DNA of 64,000 nucleotides from Pyrrhoderma lamaoense (lineage: Eukaryota; Basidiomycota; Agaricomycetes; Hymenochaetales; Hymenochaetaceae): the NCBI GenBank assembly GCA_002794735.1, contig NBAZ01000002.1, positions 1,736,001 through 1,800,000 on the forward strand, read 5' to 3'. The position numbers were made by a program, and so were the translations under genes. Shown piece after piece: positions 35,109 through 45,674 of the stretch. A model generated the notes under the pieces. The model ran no database searches, had not been told where the DNA came from, and saw only the letters and a program-made list of their open reading frames with translations. Position 1 is the stretch's first letter, and every line of letters starts with the position of its first letter.

Positions 35109-36807
35109 TTTTTCTTTGCAGTCCCAACGGGATCTAGTGGTGGTGTTCAATGCGATGTTAATGCGCGGCCGCAGACAACACTGTTAGTTTAATTCTATAA
35201 GGTATCGCTGTGACTCCACATCTAGAAACAGAATAGACTGATAATGAAAGGAATTTGATATTTAATGCACCACTCCGAGGGTCTAAAAATAACATGCTAA
35301 ACTTGAGTAGCCATATCCCTTACGCTCCCACTCTAAGTCAGACATCTGAGCGAATTGGACAGATAATAACAAAGTTCCTTACTACAATAGACATAACATA
35401 GCACTATCTCCGGATGCACGACGTATTATTGCTTCCCTTCCTCCGGCTCCGAGTAATACTGTATTAGGAGCGATCGAAGCCACTAATCTTTGTTCTAGAG
35501 TGGGTTTCTATAATCACCGCAAGTTTCTACTTTCAGAGGAGCAGGACTCGAGATAAAATGAGAAATTGCGGACGCAGCACATCTTTGTACGGGATAATCG
35601 AGATCAAACTAGGTAATGAAACTACCGAATTCTGTCAGTTTTGTTTATAAACATAACATAACATGACAAACGAAAGGTGATGCCCACCATATAAGAATAT
35701 TGTTTGAGTTCCTGATGGCGTGATATATTACTAGTATATGCATATGTATCTGCAACGGGGTCCTAGTAACATGTGGTGAATGTCAAACAAAAGATAAGAG
35801 TGCAAGATCTGTGTCATATAGAATTATATGTTACGAAAAAAACTACGTCCGAAAGGGGACCTGATCTAAGCTAACGAATTTAAAGACCGAAAGTGACTAA
35901 GAATTAATAATATTAATGCCTGTAGATACGCAACGGACGCGCTCTATGTTAGAATATTGTTAAATTTGGAAAACTGAAATCATTAACACTAGACAAGATC
36001 ATGATGGTTCCGAAATCGTATCAAACGCAAGTAATGATGAATAACTCATAGCTGAAAGTACAATATATGAGCGTGTATGTGTGAGAGCAGTTGTGCTATC
36101 CTGTATAATTTTATATCTGAAGTTGCCGCAATATGCCATACATGCTAGTGTGGTGAAACTTAGCATCTTTTCGCTTAAGCGATGGTTACGTCCTGAAATT
36201 TAGCTGTTTGGGCGGTGATAGTGATTTTGCACGATGAGAGAGACTCTGATATTTTGCCAAGATGCATAACGGGGTGGGGCTATGCTATATACCTTCGTTG
36301 ATCGAGGCATACTACAATTTGCCTTGTAACTGCTGTGGTATGTCAACAAAAAATGATAAAGACTTAGTCACTTACGCTGAAGTATAAAATCACATGATTG
36401 CGATGACATGATTACCCAAGTACACGTGCAATTGAGGGATTAATGATTTAATTGGTTATATGGTCACTCTGATTATAGTAAGCGGGAATGCAGTCACTGA
36501 ACCAGAAAGTTCTTCACTTTAGACTATGGCCCAGTAATCGGTACACGGATCCAAATACCAACTCAAGTGTAAATGAGCTTTCTCTGACAGATTGACAGTG
36601 TTGTAACGACTATTTATTTCTAAGATGACTGCAAACTCTTGGGAATATCAAAGCAGAACTGGGAACCTTATCGAGTTCTTGATGATTAACCATTAATATG
36701 ATTATTTACATGATTTGCCAGTGAAGAAAGGGCGACGCGTCCCATAGGCATGATGCCGACATCTCCTTTCGATGACCTCATAACGTTCATGTGCTTTAGA
36801 GAATGTC

Positions 36808-36814
36808 TATAAAA
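36808..36814 (+). promoter_or_regulatory. TATA box of the aldo-keto reductase gene
   Basis: TATAAAA on the plus strand about 42 bp before the ATG at 36856, followed by a C/A-rich leader. A good match to a fungal TATA promoter, suggesting inducible expression. Confidence 0.5.
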
Positions 36815-36855
36815 GTGCCCATACATTCCACCCTCAAAACACAACTTGAGCTATC

Positions 36856-38162
36856 ATGTCCACCCTTCAGAAGATACCAACCCGTCGTTTAGGCGCAAAT
36901 GGGCCCTTCGTGAGCGCCATTGGACTTGGAACAATGGGTAAACGATTAATATTTTGACCAAATGAATATCCTAACCCTAAATTGAACAGCAATTGGCGCA
37001 TTTTATGGAAAGACGGATGAAAAGGCTGCATATGAGGCGTTAACTTACGCTGCAGACAGGGGTATGACCTTCTGGGATTGTGCAGACCTTTATGGTACAA
37101 GTACGCTATCTTCGTGAATCTACTAGTAGTATCATATGCACATAACCTTCTCTCTTCATACAGCCGAATTGACTCTTGCGAAATGGTTCAAAGAAACGGG
37201 GAGGCGTTCTGAAATCTTCCTTGCGACAAAGTTTGGCGCTCGCGATCCAGAAGGAAAGTTTGGGAATGGTAAACCAGTCTCAACTCCGAGCTATATCCGT
37301 TATGCACTCGAACGTTCCCTCAAGAGGCTTGAAGTGGATTCTATCGACTTATACTATCAACACAGGGTGGATCCCAATGTACCAATAGAGATTGTGCTTG
37401 AGACACTTCGCGAGCCTCTCAACAAAGGCCAGATCAAATGGATTGGACTTAGTGAATGCAGTGAGGAGGCTTTGAGGCGTGCGAAGAAAGTCCCAGGGGT
37501 GGGAGAGAAAGTCATTGCGGCTCAAATGGAACTAAGCCCCTTTTCTCTGGATATTGTAAAGAACGGTTTTGCAAAGGCCGCAAAAGAATTGGGTGTAGCT
37601 GTCGTAGCATATAGTCCACTTGGTCGCGGTCTAGTTTCAGGAAGGTATGTAACCCATCGTGATGAGAAAGACATCGTATTTTCTCAGGAAAGGCAAGAGA
37701 TGTTGATATGAGGTGTCAGGTTCCGTTCTCGGGATGATTTCGACCAAGGAGATTTCCGTCTAAATTTACCCCGTTTCTCGGAAGAAAACTTCTCTAAAAA
37801 TGTTGTTCTTGCTGACAAATTGAAGGCCATTGCGGACAAATACAATGCAACTCCTAGTCAGATTACACTTGCCTGGATTCTTGCAGAGGATGAAAATTGT
37901 ATGTCACTTACTCACCGGTTACTAATGTATTGTTCGCCGTTTATAATCTTCCGCGACAGATATCCCGATCCCTGGTTGCAGGTCATCGGAGAGAGTTGAA
38001 GAAAATGCAAAGGGCGCTGAGATCAAGTTAAGCGCTGATGATATCAAGACAATCCGCGCACTTAGTGAAGCTGCGGACGTTCAAGGTGAAAGATACGCCT
38101 CGGACTTTATGCCTTATTGTGAAGGAAACTGTATTCCCCTTGAGGCTTGGAAAGGAGAGTAA
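36856..38162 (+). CDS. Aldo-keto reductase
   Basis: Five exons (36856-36937, 36990-37100, 37164-37644, 37720-37898, 37960-38162) give 1056 nt, 351 aa. Motifs: 'RRLGANGPFVSAIGLGTMG', 'GMTFWDCADLYG' (catalytic Asp and Tyr), 'FLATKFG' (Lys), 'IDLYYQHRVDP' (His), 'IKWIGLSECS', 'VVAYSPLGRGLVSG', and the cofactor segment 'IPGCRSSERVEENAKGAEI'. All four residues of the AKR tetrad are present. It belongs with the AKR8/13-like group (YakC or pyridoxal-reductase type), which reduces aldehydes and ketones with NADPH in the cytosol. It sits divergent to a flavin hydroxylase; a joint role in aromatic or aldehyde metabolism is possible but unproven. Confidence 0.92.
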
Positions 38163-38347
38163 ACTTTCAATGTAGCGTAAAAAATTAAAGTGCGAAGATA
38201 ACAATCTTGTATTACACATAAAAATGAATATCAATGCACATGTGATTTTATATAGTACATGTTAACAGACCAACTCCTTAAAATACATAAGCAACATAGT
38301 GGCTAAAAGTGTGTCAAGAATCGTTGAGTGAGAAATATGACTCCAAG

Positions 38348-39334
38348 CTATATTCCCTCCCAAGCAATAGTGATCCAAGCCAGCCATCGACGACGATCAG
38401 CGTAATCTTCCTCTTCTCTATCAACCTTCCATTCACGCTTTTGTCCAGTTTCGACTTCCATTTCAGTAATTCGTAAGACTCGTAATTTTGCCAAATCAAC
38501 ACTTCCTCCCGAAGTCTCCTTTGTGTCTGAGGTAACCTTAGAGATTGTCTGAAGGAATCGATTGATTGTATATCGGCCTGTGTGTAAACCTGCGATAAGG
38601 TGTATTCTTGATGATTCTGTGCGGCGAAGAAGGCGGAAAAGAGTCTGGGAAAACATGTGGTGAAGAGAAGGGTTCCAAAGTGTATCGGCGGCAAGGATTA
38701 TGTCAAATCCTTGTGCCCCCGACGTAGCGAATACATCTATCGATGACCCCCAAGCATAGGGAGTAACAAGCACATTATTCGATTGATTGGTACCAACATC
38801 GTCAACGTAGTTTTCTTGTACATTTCTCTTGAGATTATCGATGAGTAAATCGTCAGGATAGTCACTAAGAGTGACACGCCAGTCATTCTTCCCCTTTCTG
38901 ATGTTCCCTAAGTGTTTTGAGAGTAATAATCCTGGGAGACCAGCACCCGCACCGAGCTCGAGAACATCAACTATATGCGACTCGTTTCGCAATTCGGGTG
39001 AGAAAATCTCCTCGATCCGGAGCTCAGATATATGATCGGCAAGAAATACTGCAGCTGCCCATATGCTAGACGCATGTAATTCCCAGTTACGAGCATGAGT
39101 ATCTGGAGTGAACAATTTGAGCTGAATCGGGTTTTCCCGTATAGCCTTCCCATCTCCACTCTCGATGTCCGTGTGCTCAACTTCCGGGTAGACATAGTTG
39201 ATAGTAGCACCTGCATCGGAGTATGTAACTGGGATGTAATCGTAAAGAGTAGTTAGTGACGCTGAAAGAATGTCTTCTGGATCTTCTTGGTTACTAGTGA
39301 TACCACTAGGCACAGAAGAGATAATCACAGGCAT
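38348..39334 (-). CDS. Class I SAM-dependent methyltransferase (METTL21/EFM7-like)
   Basis: A single exon, 328 aa. The core has 'ASSIWAAAVFLADHI', then motif I 'VLELGAGAGLPGLLLSKH', acidic motif II 'VTLSDYPDDLLIDNLKRN', and a post-core 'DIILAADTLWNPSLHHMF', the pattern of family 16 lysine methyltransferases, which in yeast include EFM7/NNT1 (eEF1A modification). It is often labelled nicotinamide N-methyltransferase in fungal genomes. The N-terminal 60 residues ('TLYDYIPVTYSDAGATI') look lineage-specific. The substrate is inferred, not shown. It converges with the aldo-keto reductase (185 bp apart). Confidence 0.82.
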   Translation of the reverse strand: MPVIISSVPSGITSNQEDPEDILSASLTTLYDYIPVTYSDAGATINYVYPEVEHTDIESGDGKAIRENPIQLKLFTPDTHARNWELHASSIWAAAVFLADHISELRIEEIFSPELRNESHIVDVLELGAGAGLPGLLLSKHLGNIRKGKNDWRVTLSDYPDDLLIDNLKRNVQENYVDDVGTNQSNNVLVTPYAWGSSIDVFATSGAQGFDIILAADTLWNPSLHHMFSQTLFRLLRRTESSRIHLIAGLHTGRYTINRFLQTISKVTSDTKETSGGSVDLAKLRVLRITEMEVETGQKREWKVDREEEDYADRRRWLAWITIAWEGI

Positions 39335-40596
39335 AGACCATTAACGTTTAGAGCCAGATCCTATAACTTCTGGTGGAATTATTTTGTGCATGCATGAAAG
39401 GCATAAGTATTGCTGGCAGACTACTCTCTCGATGTACTTACTACAAAAGTTGGAGAGAGACGTGTTACAACCGGAAGAACCGACAAGGGAACGAGCCGTG
39501 GTTAAATTACAATTTTACCCGATTATGGTTAACAAGAGATCGATCGGCAACTTTATCTTTAATGGAACAGTTTATTGTGGTCGACTTAAAAGCACTACTT
39601 TTGCCCCAAAAATCGTCCTTAAGAGAATTGATACTTTAAAAAAGATGAAATGTTAGACGAGGCAGGGTATCGAGCGGTGCAGTTGAATCCGAGGCCTCCG
39701 ATTCGGGGTTAGCGTACTAACGGATATGGAGTGGACAACAAATGTAAACAAAGTCGAGAAACCTTGAAATAGGGTATTCATCGACCTTGTTCTCGATAAG
39801 AATTCGATTTCTCAACTAAGACACGCAGAACTTTTGGAATATGATGTTTCTTACTGAAAGTAACCTAATAAGATTGAGGCTGATGCAGGCCTCCTAGTGA
39901 TGAATATACCCGAAATGGAAAGTTTGTCTAAAGAAGTTCATCATGTCCATCAAATGTTGTGAAATAGACGTATATGTCGGGCAAAGACAAGAAAATAGCT
40001 CGAGACCATACAGTTCGGCTACGTACTACCCTTTCATCGGCAATCTGAGTGCTCGTATAAGCATGTGTAGTATGGGTGAACAAAGAGATGCTGAAGTGGC
40101 CCTGTAGTAAATACGAGGGCTAAAGTCGCGGTGTCAATTGTGGGTCCCGTTCAGGCGAGGCTTACTCTTCTCTCTTTCTTACAACCACCTTCTCACTCCT
40201 GCGGAGATCACTTCGTCCCCAACCCTCATTCTCTCGGATACTAGATTTAAGTTCATCACCTATTATCCTCCCATTTTCTAATAAGAAAAAAAAGGTTAAT
40301 TGTCATAATTGAACCTAATTTGGGGGCTGAGTTCGAACCTCAGACTAATCTTCCCTCTTGACCGCCACTTGGTCTTAAACCATCATCTTCTCTTAACAAA
40401 ATTCTTTTGTATTCTTATTTGTGACTCCTTCAGTCCTTCTCTTCGACTCTATAAATCTTTGGATCTTTTGGACGTCTTTCCAATTTATTTAGCTAGTAAT
40501 CAAGTAGATCGCCCATTGTCTAACTTCTCTCCTTCTGCGCTTCTCAAGACTTTTCCTCTTCTTCCGTCTTGATACTTTTATTTCTCTCGCAGTACT
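39335..40596. other. Divergent spacer and CT-rich leader of SNT2
   Basis: Lies between the methyltransferase and SNT2 starts. From about 40150 to 40590 the plus strand is strongly pyrimidine-rich, typical of leaders of constitutive fungal genes. A near-perfect palindrome lies at 39685-39704. The open frames here (39373-39656, 40309-40572) lack support. Confidence 0.5.
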
Positions 40597-43500
40597 ATGG
40601 ACAACAAATCACCTGAGATCCAGATCACGCTTAAAAATGGTGAAAAAGTAAAAGTTAACGGTAATTATACATTTTTCTCTATTTAGTGGTTTTAATCGGA
40701 CTCATTTCATTCTCAAAAATAGATCACGTTTATTGTAGTCCAGCTTGGTCAATACGTGATGGCACTCCCTATTCTGTAGCTCGGATAATGGAATTTCTCC
40801 CTCCAGAGGACAAAACCGTTACAAAGTCTTCACGGAAGGGTAAGAGCCGCGAGTCCACTTACACACGCGCGCGCCTCGCGTGGTACTACCGTCCATCTGA
40901 TGTATCGGACCGCGCAGTCGCTGACTCGCGTCTTCTACTCGCTGCAATTTATTCCGAAATTTGCGATATCAGTCAATTACGGGCTAAATGTTATGTTATC
41001 CATAAAGATAAACTGGCAAATGTCAATGAATGGAAGAGGAAGCCTGACCGTTTCTATTTTCATCGCCTCTTCGACCCGTACATCAAAAAGGAATTTGAAG
41101 TACTACTCTCCACGGATGTTAGGAATTGTCAGTCTATTTCTCTTCTCTCTTATTATACTTTACTATACTCAGATTTACAATCCCGGGTTTTCAGTGCCAC
41201 AACATATCAGAGACGTTCTAATTTCGCGTTATGAATACATTGTTGCAGAAAAGGAGGTTGTCTCAGACCTGACAGACTCCTTACGTCTCTGTAGCAGTTG
41301 CGAAGAATGGTGTGCTCAGTGAGTTTTCCATATCATTCGCAGCGTATATCTTATCACAAAATCCTAACAATATAAACTACCTAAAGCTTAGATACGGTGC
41401 AATGTGCATCATGCAAGGACCACTACCATATGTCCTGCGTTTCTCCGCCGCTTATCGCAAAACCTTCCCGTGGCTATGGTTGGACTTGTGCTAAGTGTTC
41501 TATGGTACACGATCAAAAGGTGGACGCTCGTGGAATGCCAACTACGGGTGTTGCAACAAGGGAAAGTACCCCCCGGGGTGGTGCTATGGGTCGGGGTGGC
41601 CGGGGACGAGGGAGGCCGAGACGAGATAAAATCGGGACCGTATCAAACACGGGAGACGAAGAAATGCAAGTAAAGCATTATAAACTTTGGCCATTTAGAT
41701 ACTTTGGGTTAGTCCATGTTATTTCATCCCAAGTTGCTACTACTTTCTTCTACGTTTGCTAACAAACATGCCGTTTAAACGTTGCTTGTGTTTATATATA
41801 GTTTGTATACTATCGCAGAGGATACACTAGATCCCGATGACCTCATCTTTCCGAGGGCCGCAACCCGGGTTGGTCCAAAATATCAAGCAGCGGTCGCTGC
41901 GCGACCTGGTGATCCTGTCCCAACTACTGCATCAACATCAACAGCATCCCTGAGTACGAGTATGTCATAATTCATGTACACAATAACATCTTAACTGAGA
42001 TGACCCAATTTTTGAAGTTCTCGGGGACATTCCTGAACGTGGAGGTGACAGCACTATAGAAGTGCTCAGTCTTGTTAATGAATTTGACAATAAAGACGGT
42101 ACTGATTTCTCTTCATCATCAATATGCTCGTAACTAATAAACTTCTTTTCTAGAAGCGTCAAGTAAGTCGGAAACTAATCTATGACTGACGTTATCTGAC
42201 ATCAATTCTTACAGTACAAACAGCAATGAACAAATGTATTGTACGGGAGAAGCAGCGGTCATCAGTAGACTTCTTAACGGAGTTTATACGAAGGGTGTGT
42301 GATGCGAAGGCAAATGGTAGGCCGATAACCTCAGTGTCGATGAAATCGATCAATCGTCTTGAGAAGGTAAGATCATCGGCCCTTTTAGAATAAAATAATT
42401 TTATGACAAATAACAACAATCACCAGTGGAAGAAGCATGAAACAAGGTACACAGATCGAGAATGGACCGATGAAGAGGTTGCTGCGTTCGAAGACGGTAT
42501 TTCTCAGTATGGTGCCGAGCTTCGTTCTGTTCGTGATGAAGTCGGTTCAAGAACAATGCCTGAAGTGGTCAGGTTCTATGGTCACTGGAAAAAGTAGGTG
42601 CAAATTATTTAAAAAGTACGTTGAGTGTTTAACGAAAACAATCTAGCTCACGATTAGGGGAAGAAAATGCACGTCTTCGCGAACCTGAAGCTTATTCAAA
42701 GGCAAAGATACCACGTTCACCAACAAGTACCCGTCCAAACAGTGGATCATCCGATGGTGAGGAGGATGATGAGTCAATAGTAAACGTTCCACCCAGCGCA
42801 CAGGGCCCTCGAAGTGCAAATTTTTGTGCGGCATGTCGAACTCGTGATTCTCGTGTTTGGTGGAAAGCTCCCAAAGGACTTACAACAGCAATTTTGTGTG
42901 ACACTTGTGGAGTAAATTGGCGAAAGTATGCTGACCTGAATGCACGGCCTACGACCCGTGAAGAGACTGCTATGAGTTCACAGAGCTCTAACGCAGCAAG
43001 CGCAAATGGTAATGGCGTGTCAGCACCTTCGAAGAATCGAGAGAAACGTGAGGGAACGCCATTGACTGCGCCTGCAGCGAAACGCGCCAAAGTCACGGGA
43101 GGAGGCACTTCATCCGTCAGTGCAAAGTCAACGCCTCCCCCGGCATTGAATCTCACAGCTCAGTATCAATGTCTTTCATGCTATCGAAACGATGTACTTG
43201 GGAAGGTTCTCAAGTGCAGAGGTTGTGGTATCTCGTTACACGCAGGTGCTTGTGGGTCTGAGTCCATGAAACCAGAAGATGTTGAGAGTTGGTTATGTGA
43301 GCTTTGTGAGAATGAGAAGACTCAGGAGTATTCATTGAATACGAACTGTCTTTTGTGTCCACGCGAAGCACAAGGTGCGAAGAATGGGACTGTTGTATCT
43401 GACACTTATCTCCGGGCATGCAAACCCACAGAAGGTCAGGGATGGGTACATGCATTGTGTTCGGTTTTCATGCCCGAAATAACGTATTCGGATGCTGCTC

Positions 43501-44371
43501 ACTTGCGAGTTGTAGAAGGAATAAGTACTATTCCAGAACATAGATGGACCACGAAATGCTGTTTGTGTAATCTGGAAGGAGGTGCAGTTGTTAAATGTGG
43601 TAATTGTCCAAAGGAGTATCATGTATCATGCGCTTGGAAATACGGACACAAGTTTGGGTTCGAGATTCAGCCTGTTCGTATGATTTTTATAACATGGTCA
43701 AGTAGAATTTTGCACTGACTATTGCCTCCTTTTTCAAATAGGTGAAAAGTTCTAGACGAGACATGACCTCGGTCGTTTCCTTCAAAAAGGAGACTGGGGC
43801 AATGAATGCTGTTATTTGCTGTAAGGATCACGCTTCATACCGACGTCAAACTTATGATCTCTGTGACACAAACGATAACGGCGAGAGTGCCTTACAAATC
43901 TTTGCACGTACTTACAAACAAGCTGAGACCGATCAAGCCCATAGCCTTCTTCGTAAAGCTCAACGATTAGACCAACTTCTACACGCATATAGCAGTGCTC
44001 AGTCAGAAACGAGTAGTGTTAGTTCCGTAATGGACGTTGACGCCCGAAGATCCTCTTCCCCTAATGGAGTATCATCAATACCCGCTAAGCCGGAGTGTAA
44101 GAAGTGTAAAACACAATACTCTCCATTTTTCCATCGACTGTCGAGCTCGCCCAATGACATGGTTTGTCATCGGTGTTTCTTTGTTATGGACAAAGATAAG
44201 GAGAAGGGAAAAGACAGGGAAGGTAAAATGGAGGGTATTGTGAAAATGAATGGGATAAACGGAACTAATGGGTTGAATGGAGTGAATGGTGGAACATCAG
44301 ATTTAGGTAGTACAAAGCCTGTTGAACAGGGTGGTTTAGAGATAGCTGATGTCGTTATGTCTATTGCATAA
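40597..44371 (+). CDS. SNT2: SNT2-type chromatin protein (BAH-PHD-SANT-GATA-PHD/ePHD)
   Basis: Starts with MDNKSPEIQITLKNGEKVKV and has many short exons. Domains in order: BAH ('DHVYCSPAWSIRDGTPYSVARIMEF' region, 40723-41130); PHD 1 ('LCSSCEEWCA|HLDTVQCASCKDHYHMSC'); a conserved linker 'WPFRYFG|LYTIAEDTLDPDDLIFPRAATRVGPKY'; a SANT domain ('REWTDEEVAAFEDGISQYG'); a GATA-like finger (CAAC ... CDTCGVNW); PHD 2 (CLSC ... CRGCGISLH); and an extended PHD ('CLLCPREA', 'GWVHALCSVFMPE', 'CCLCNLEGGAVVKC', 'YHVSCAW'). This is the layout of yeast Snt2, which reads histone H3, works with Ecm5 and the Rpd3 deacetylase in stress-linked repression, and has E3-type activity on excess histones. Nuclear. It contains a 9-nt candidate microexon at 42154-42162. 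Confidence 0.9.
42154..42162 (+). other. SNT2: Candidate 9-nt microexon in SNT2
   Basis: The nine bases between a TTTTCTAG acceptor and a GTAAGT donor. Upstream exon ends at 42098 (phase 1) and downstream exon starts at 42215. Inclusion gives Glu-Ala-Ser-Ile at the junction; skipping gives Val and keeps the frame. Both products are open, so transcripts are needed to tell constitutive from alternative use. Confidence 0.55.
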
Positions 44372-45674
44372 GCCTAAAACCCGCATCGTACATATCATAT
44401 ACTATATGATTCGGAGTAGGGATTAGGATTTTTTCTTTTCTTTTTCCATAATATCGTGTTGGATTATTATTTTATTTTACCTTTACCTTTTACCCCTTTT
44501 TTTTATTATTACTTCTTACTTCTTACCTTAAACATTCTCCTGGCGCAACATTTACTTACACATACACATATGAATATATATAAACTCTCATTTGACATAG
44601 AGAAATCATCGAGTTTGTCCTTCCTCCCCAACTGTAAAACATTCTTTGTACATTTTATAACTTACATATGTTGTTTATCTATCTCATTGAATGAGAATTT
44701 TTAAATGGTCATCCTTATGCGAGATAGCCGCGAAGCTTAGTGAGGAAAAAATCGTCATAGACTAGGTACCAGAGGACGGTCTGAAACTATCAGACTCAAA
44801 AACCACAATCCGATCCGATCTTATAAAGCAGGTGATCTCCAAGAGCTAGCCTAAGACTTCTATGACCTTTTCGCCTTCAGAACATCACACAAATCATCTA
44901 TTGAAAGGTAGGAGCAGGCATATAAGAGGAGGGACTGATTTGATAGATATGGTTTTGAGCTGATACTGATTAATCGTTATTAATCGTTACAAGTAACATT
45001 CCACTTAAGGGTCGTTTGTTCAGACAAAGAGGAGTATAAAAAATGGAGGGACGACTACACGAAGAAACTCAGAAAAAGAGAAAGAAATGGAAAAAGTTGT
45101 TGAGAAATCAATTGTTTTGAAAGTACATCATGAAAGTAGCCGAAGAAAAAAGCGAGAGAGAGAGAGGAAGAGAAAGAGAAAATTGGGAGGAAAGCAGCCT
45201 TGAGAAAAGGAAGTTAGGACAAAAACAAAGAAAACCTGGAAGAACAAGGAAACAATTTTGAATAGTTTGTTGACACGTATGTAAGTATGTATATGTGAGG
45301 TATAGTATGAAAAAGGCCGAGAACGAGAGAGAAAAAGGGAGGGAAAATATGGAGACATTGATGGAGAAAAAGTATTCAGTAGTATAAGTACTTATATTGG
45401 TAAAATGTTAAGTTGAAGAGGGAGAAAAAGGGGGACACATGCGAGCAACAAAAGCGGAAGTAAAGGGAGTAGGGGAAGTGTAGTGTATAAACCAAATAAA
45501 AAAAGAGCAAAAAAAGGATTAATCCACCTAAAAAATCAAGCAAACTGACAAGCAAACGAAATCCTTTGTAATGGCGTATAGTATTCCGAACGAACAACCG
45601 AGTGTTAGAGTAGTCAAGGAGTGAGGAAGTAAGAGGGGTAGAGGAAGAACTGTGGGATTTGTACTTGTAGTTTC
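44372..45674. other. Convergent 3' region with mirrored low-complexity tracts
   Basis: Between SNT2 (plus) and the deubiquitinase (minus). Right after SNT2 (44420-44540) the plus strand is T/C-rich; from about 45050 to 45660 the plus strand is purine-rich, i.e. pyrimidine-rich on the strand of the deubiquitinase mRNA. No gene is supported; the open frames within 45128-45678 are composition artefacts. Confidence 0.55.

Larger units (their letters stand above)
35019..36855. other. 1.8 kb divergent intergenic region
   Basis: Lies between the divergent flavoprotein and aldo-keto reductase genes. AT-rich, with TATA-like boxes near both starts (35101-35108 minus, 36808-36814 plus) and a small direct repeat of acataac near 35650. 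No gene supported. Confidence 0.45.

Noticed and set aside
39661..39730. tRNA-like string with a partial B-box
   Set aside because: The inverted repeat does not fold into a cloverleaf and no A-box lies at the right distance.
40309..40572. Possible upstream open frame in the SNT2 leader
   Set aside because: It opens with a TTG rather than an ATG and is a by-product of the pyrimidine-rich leader.
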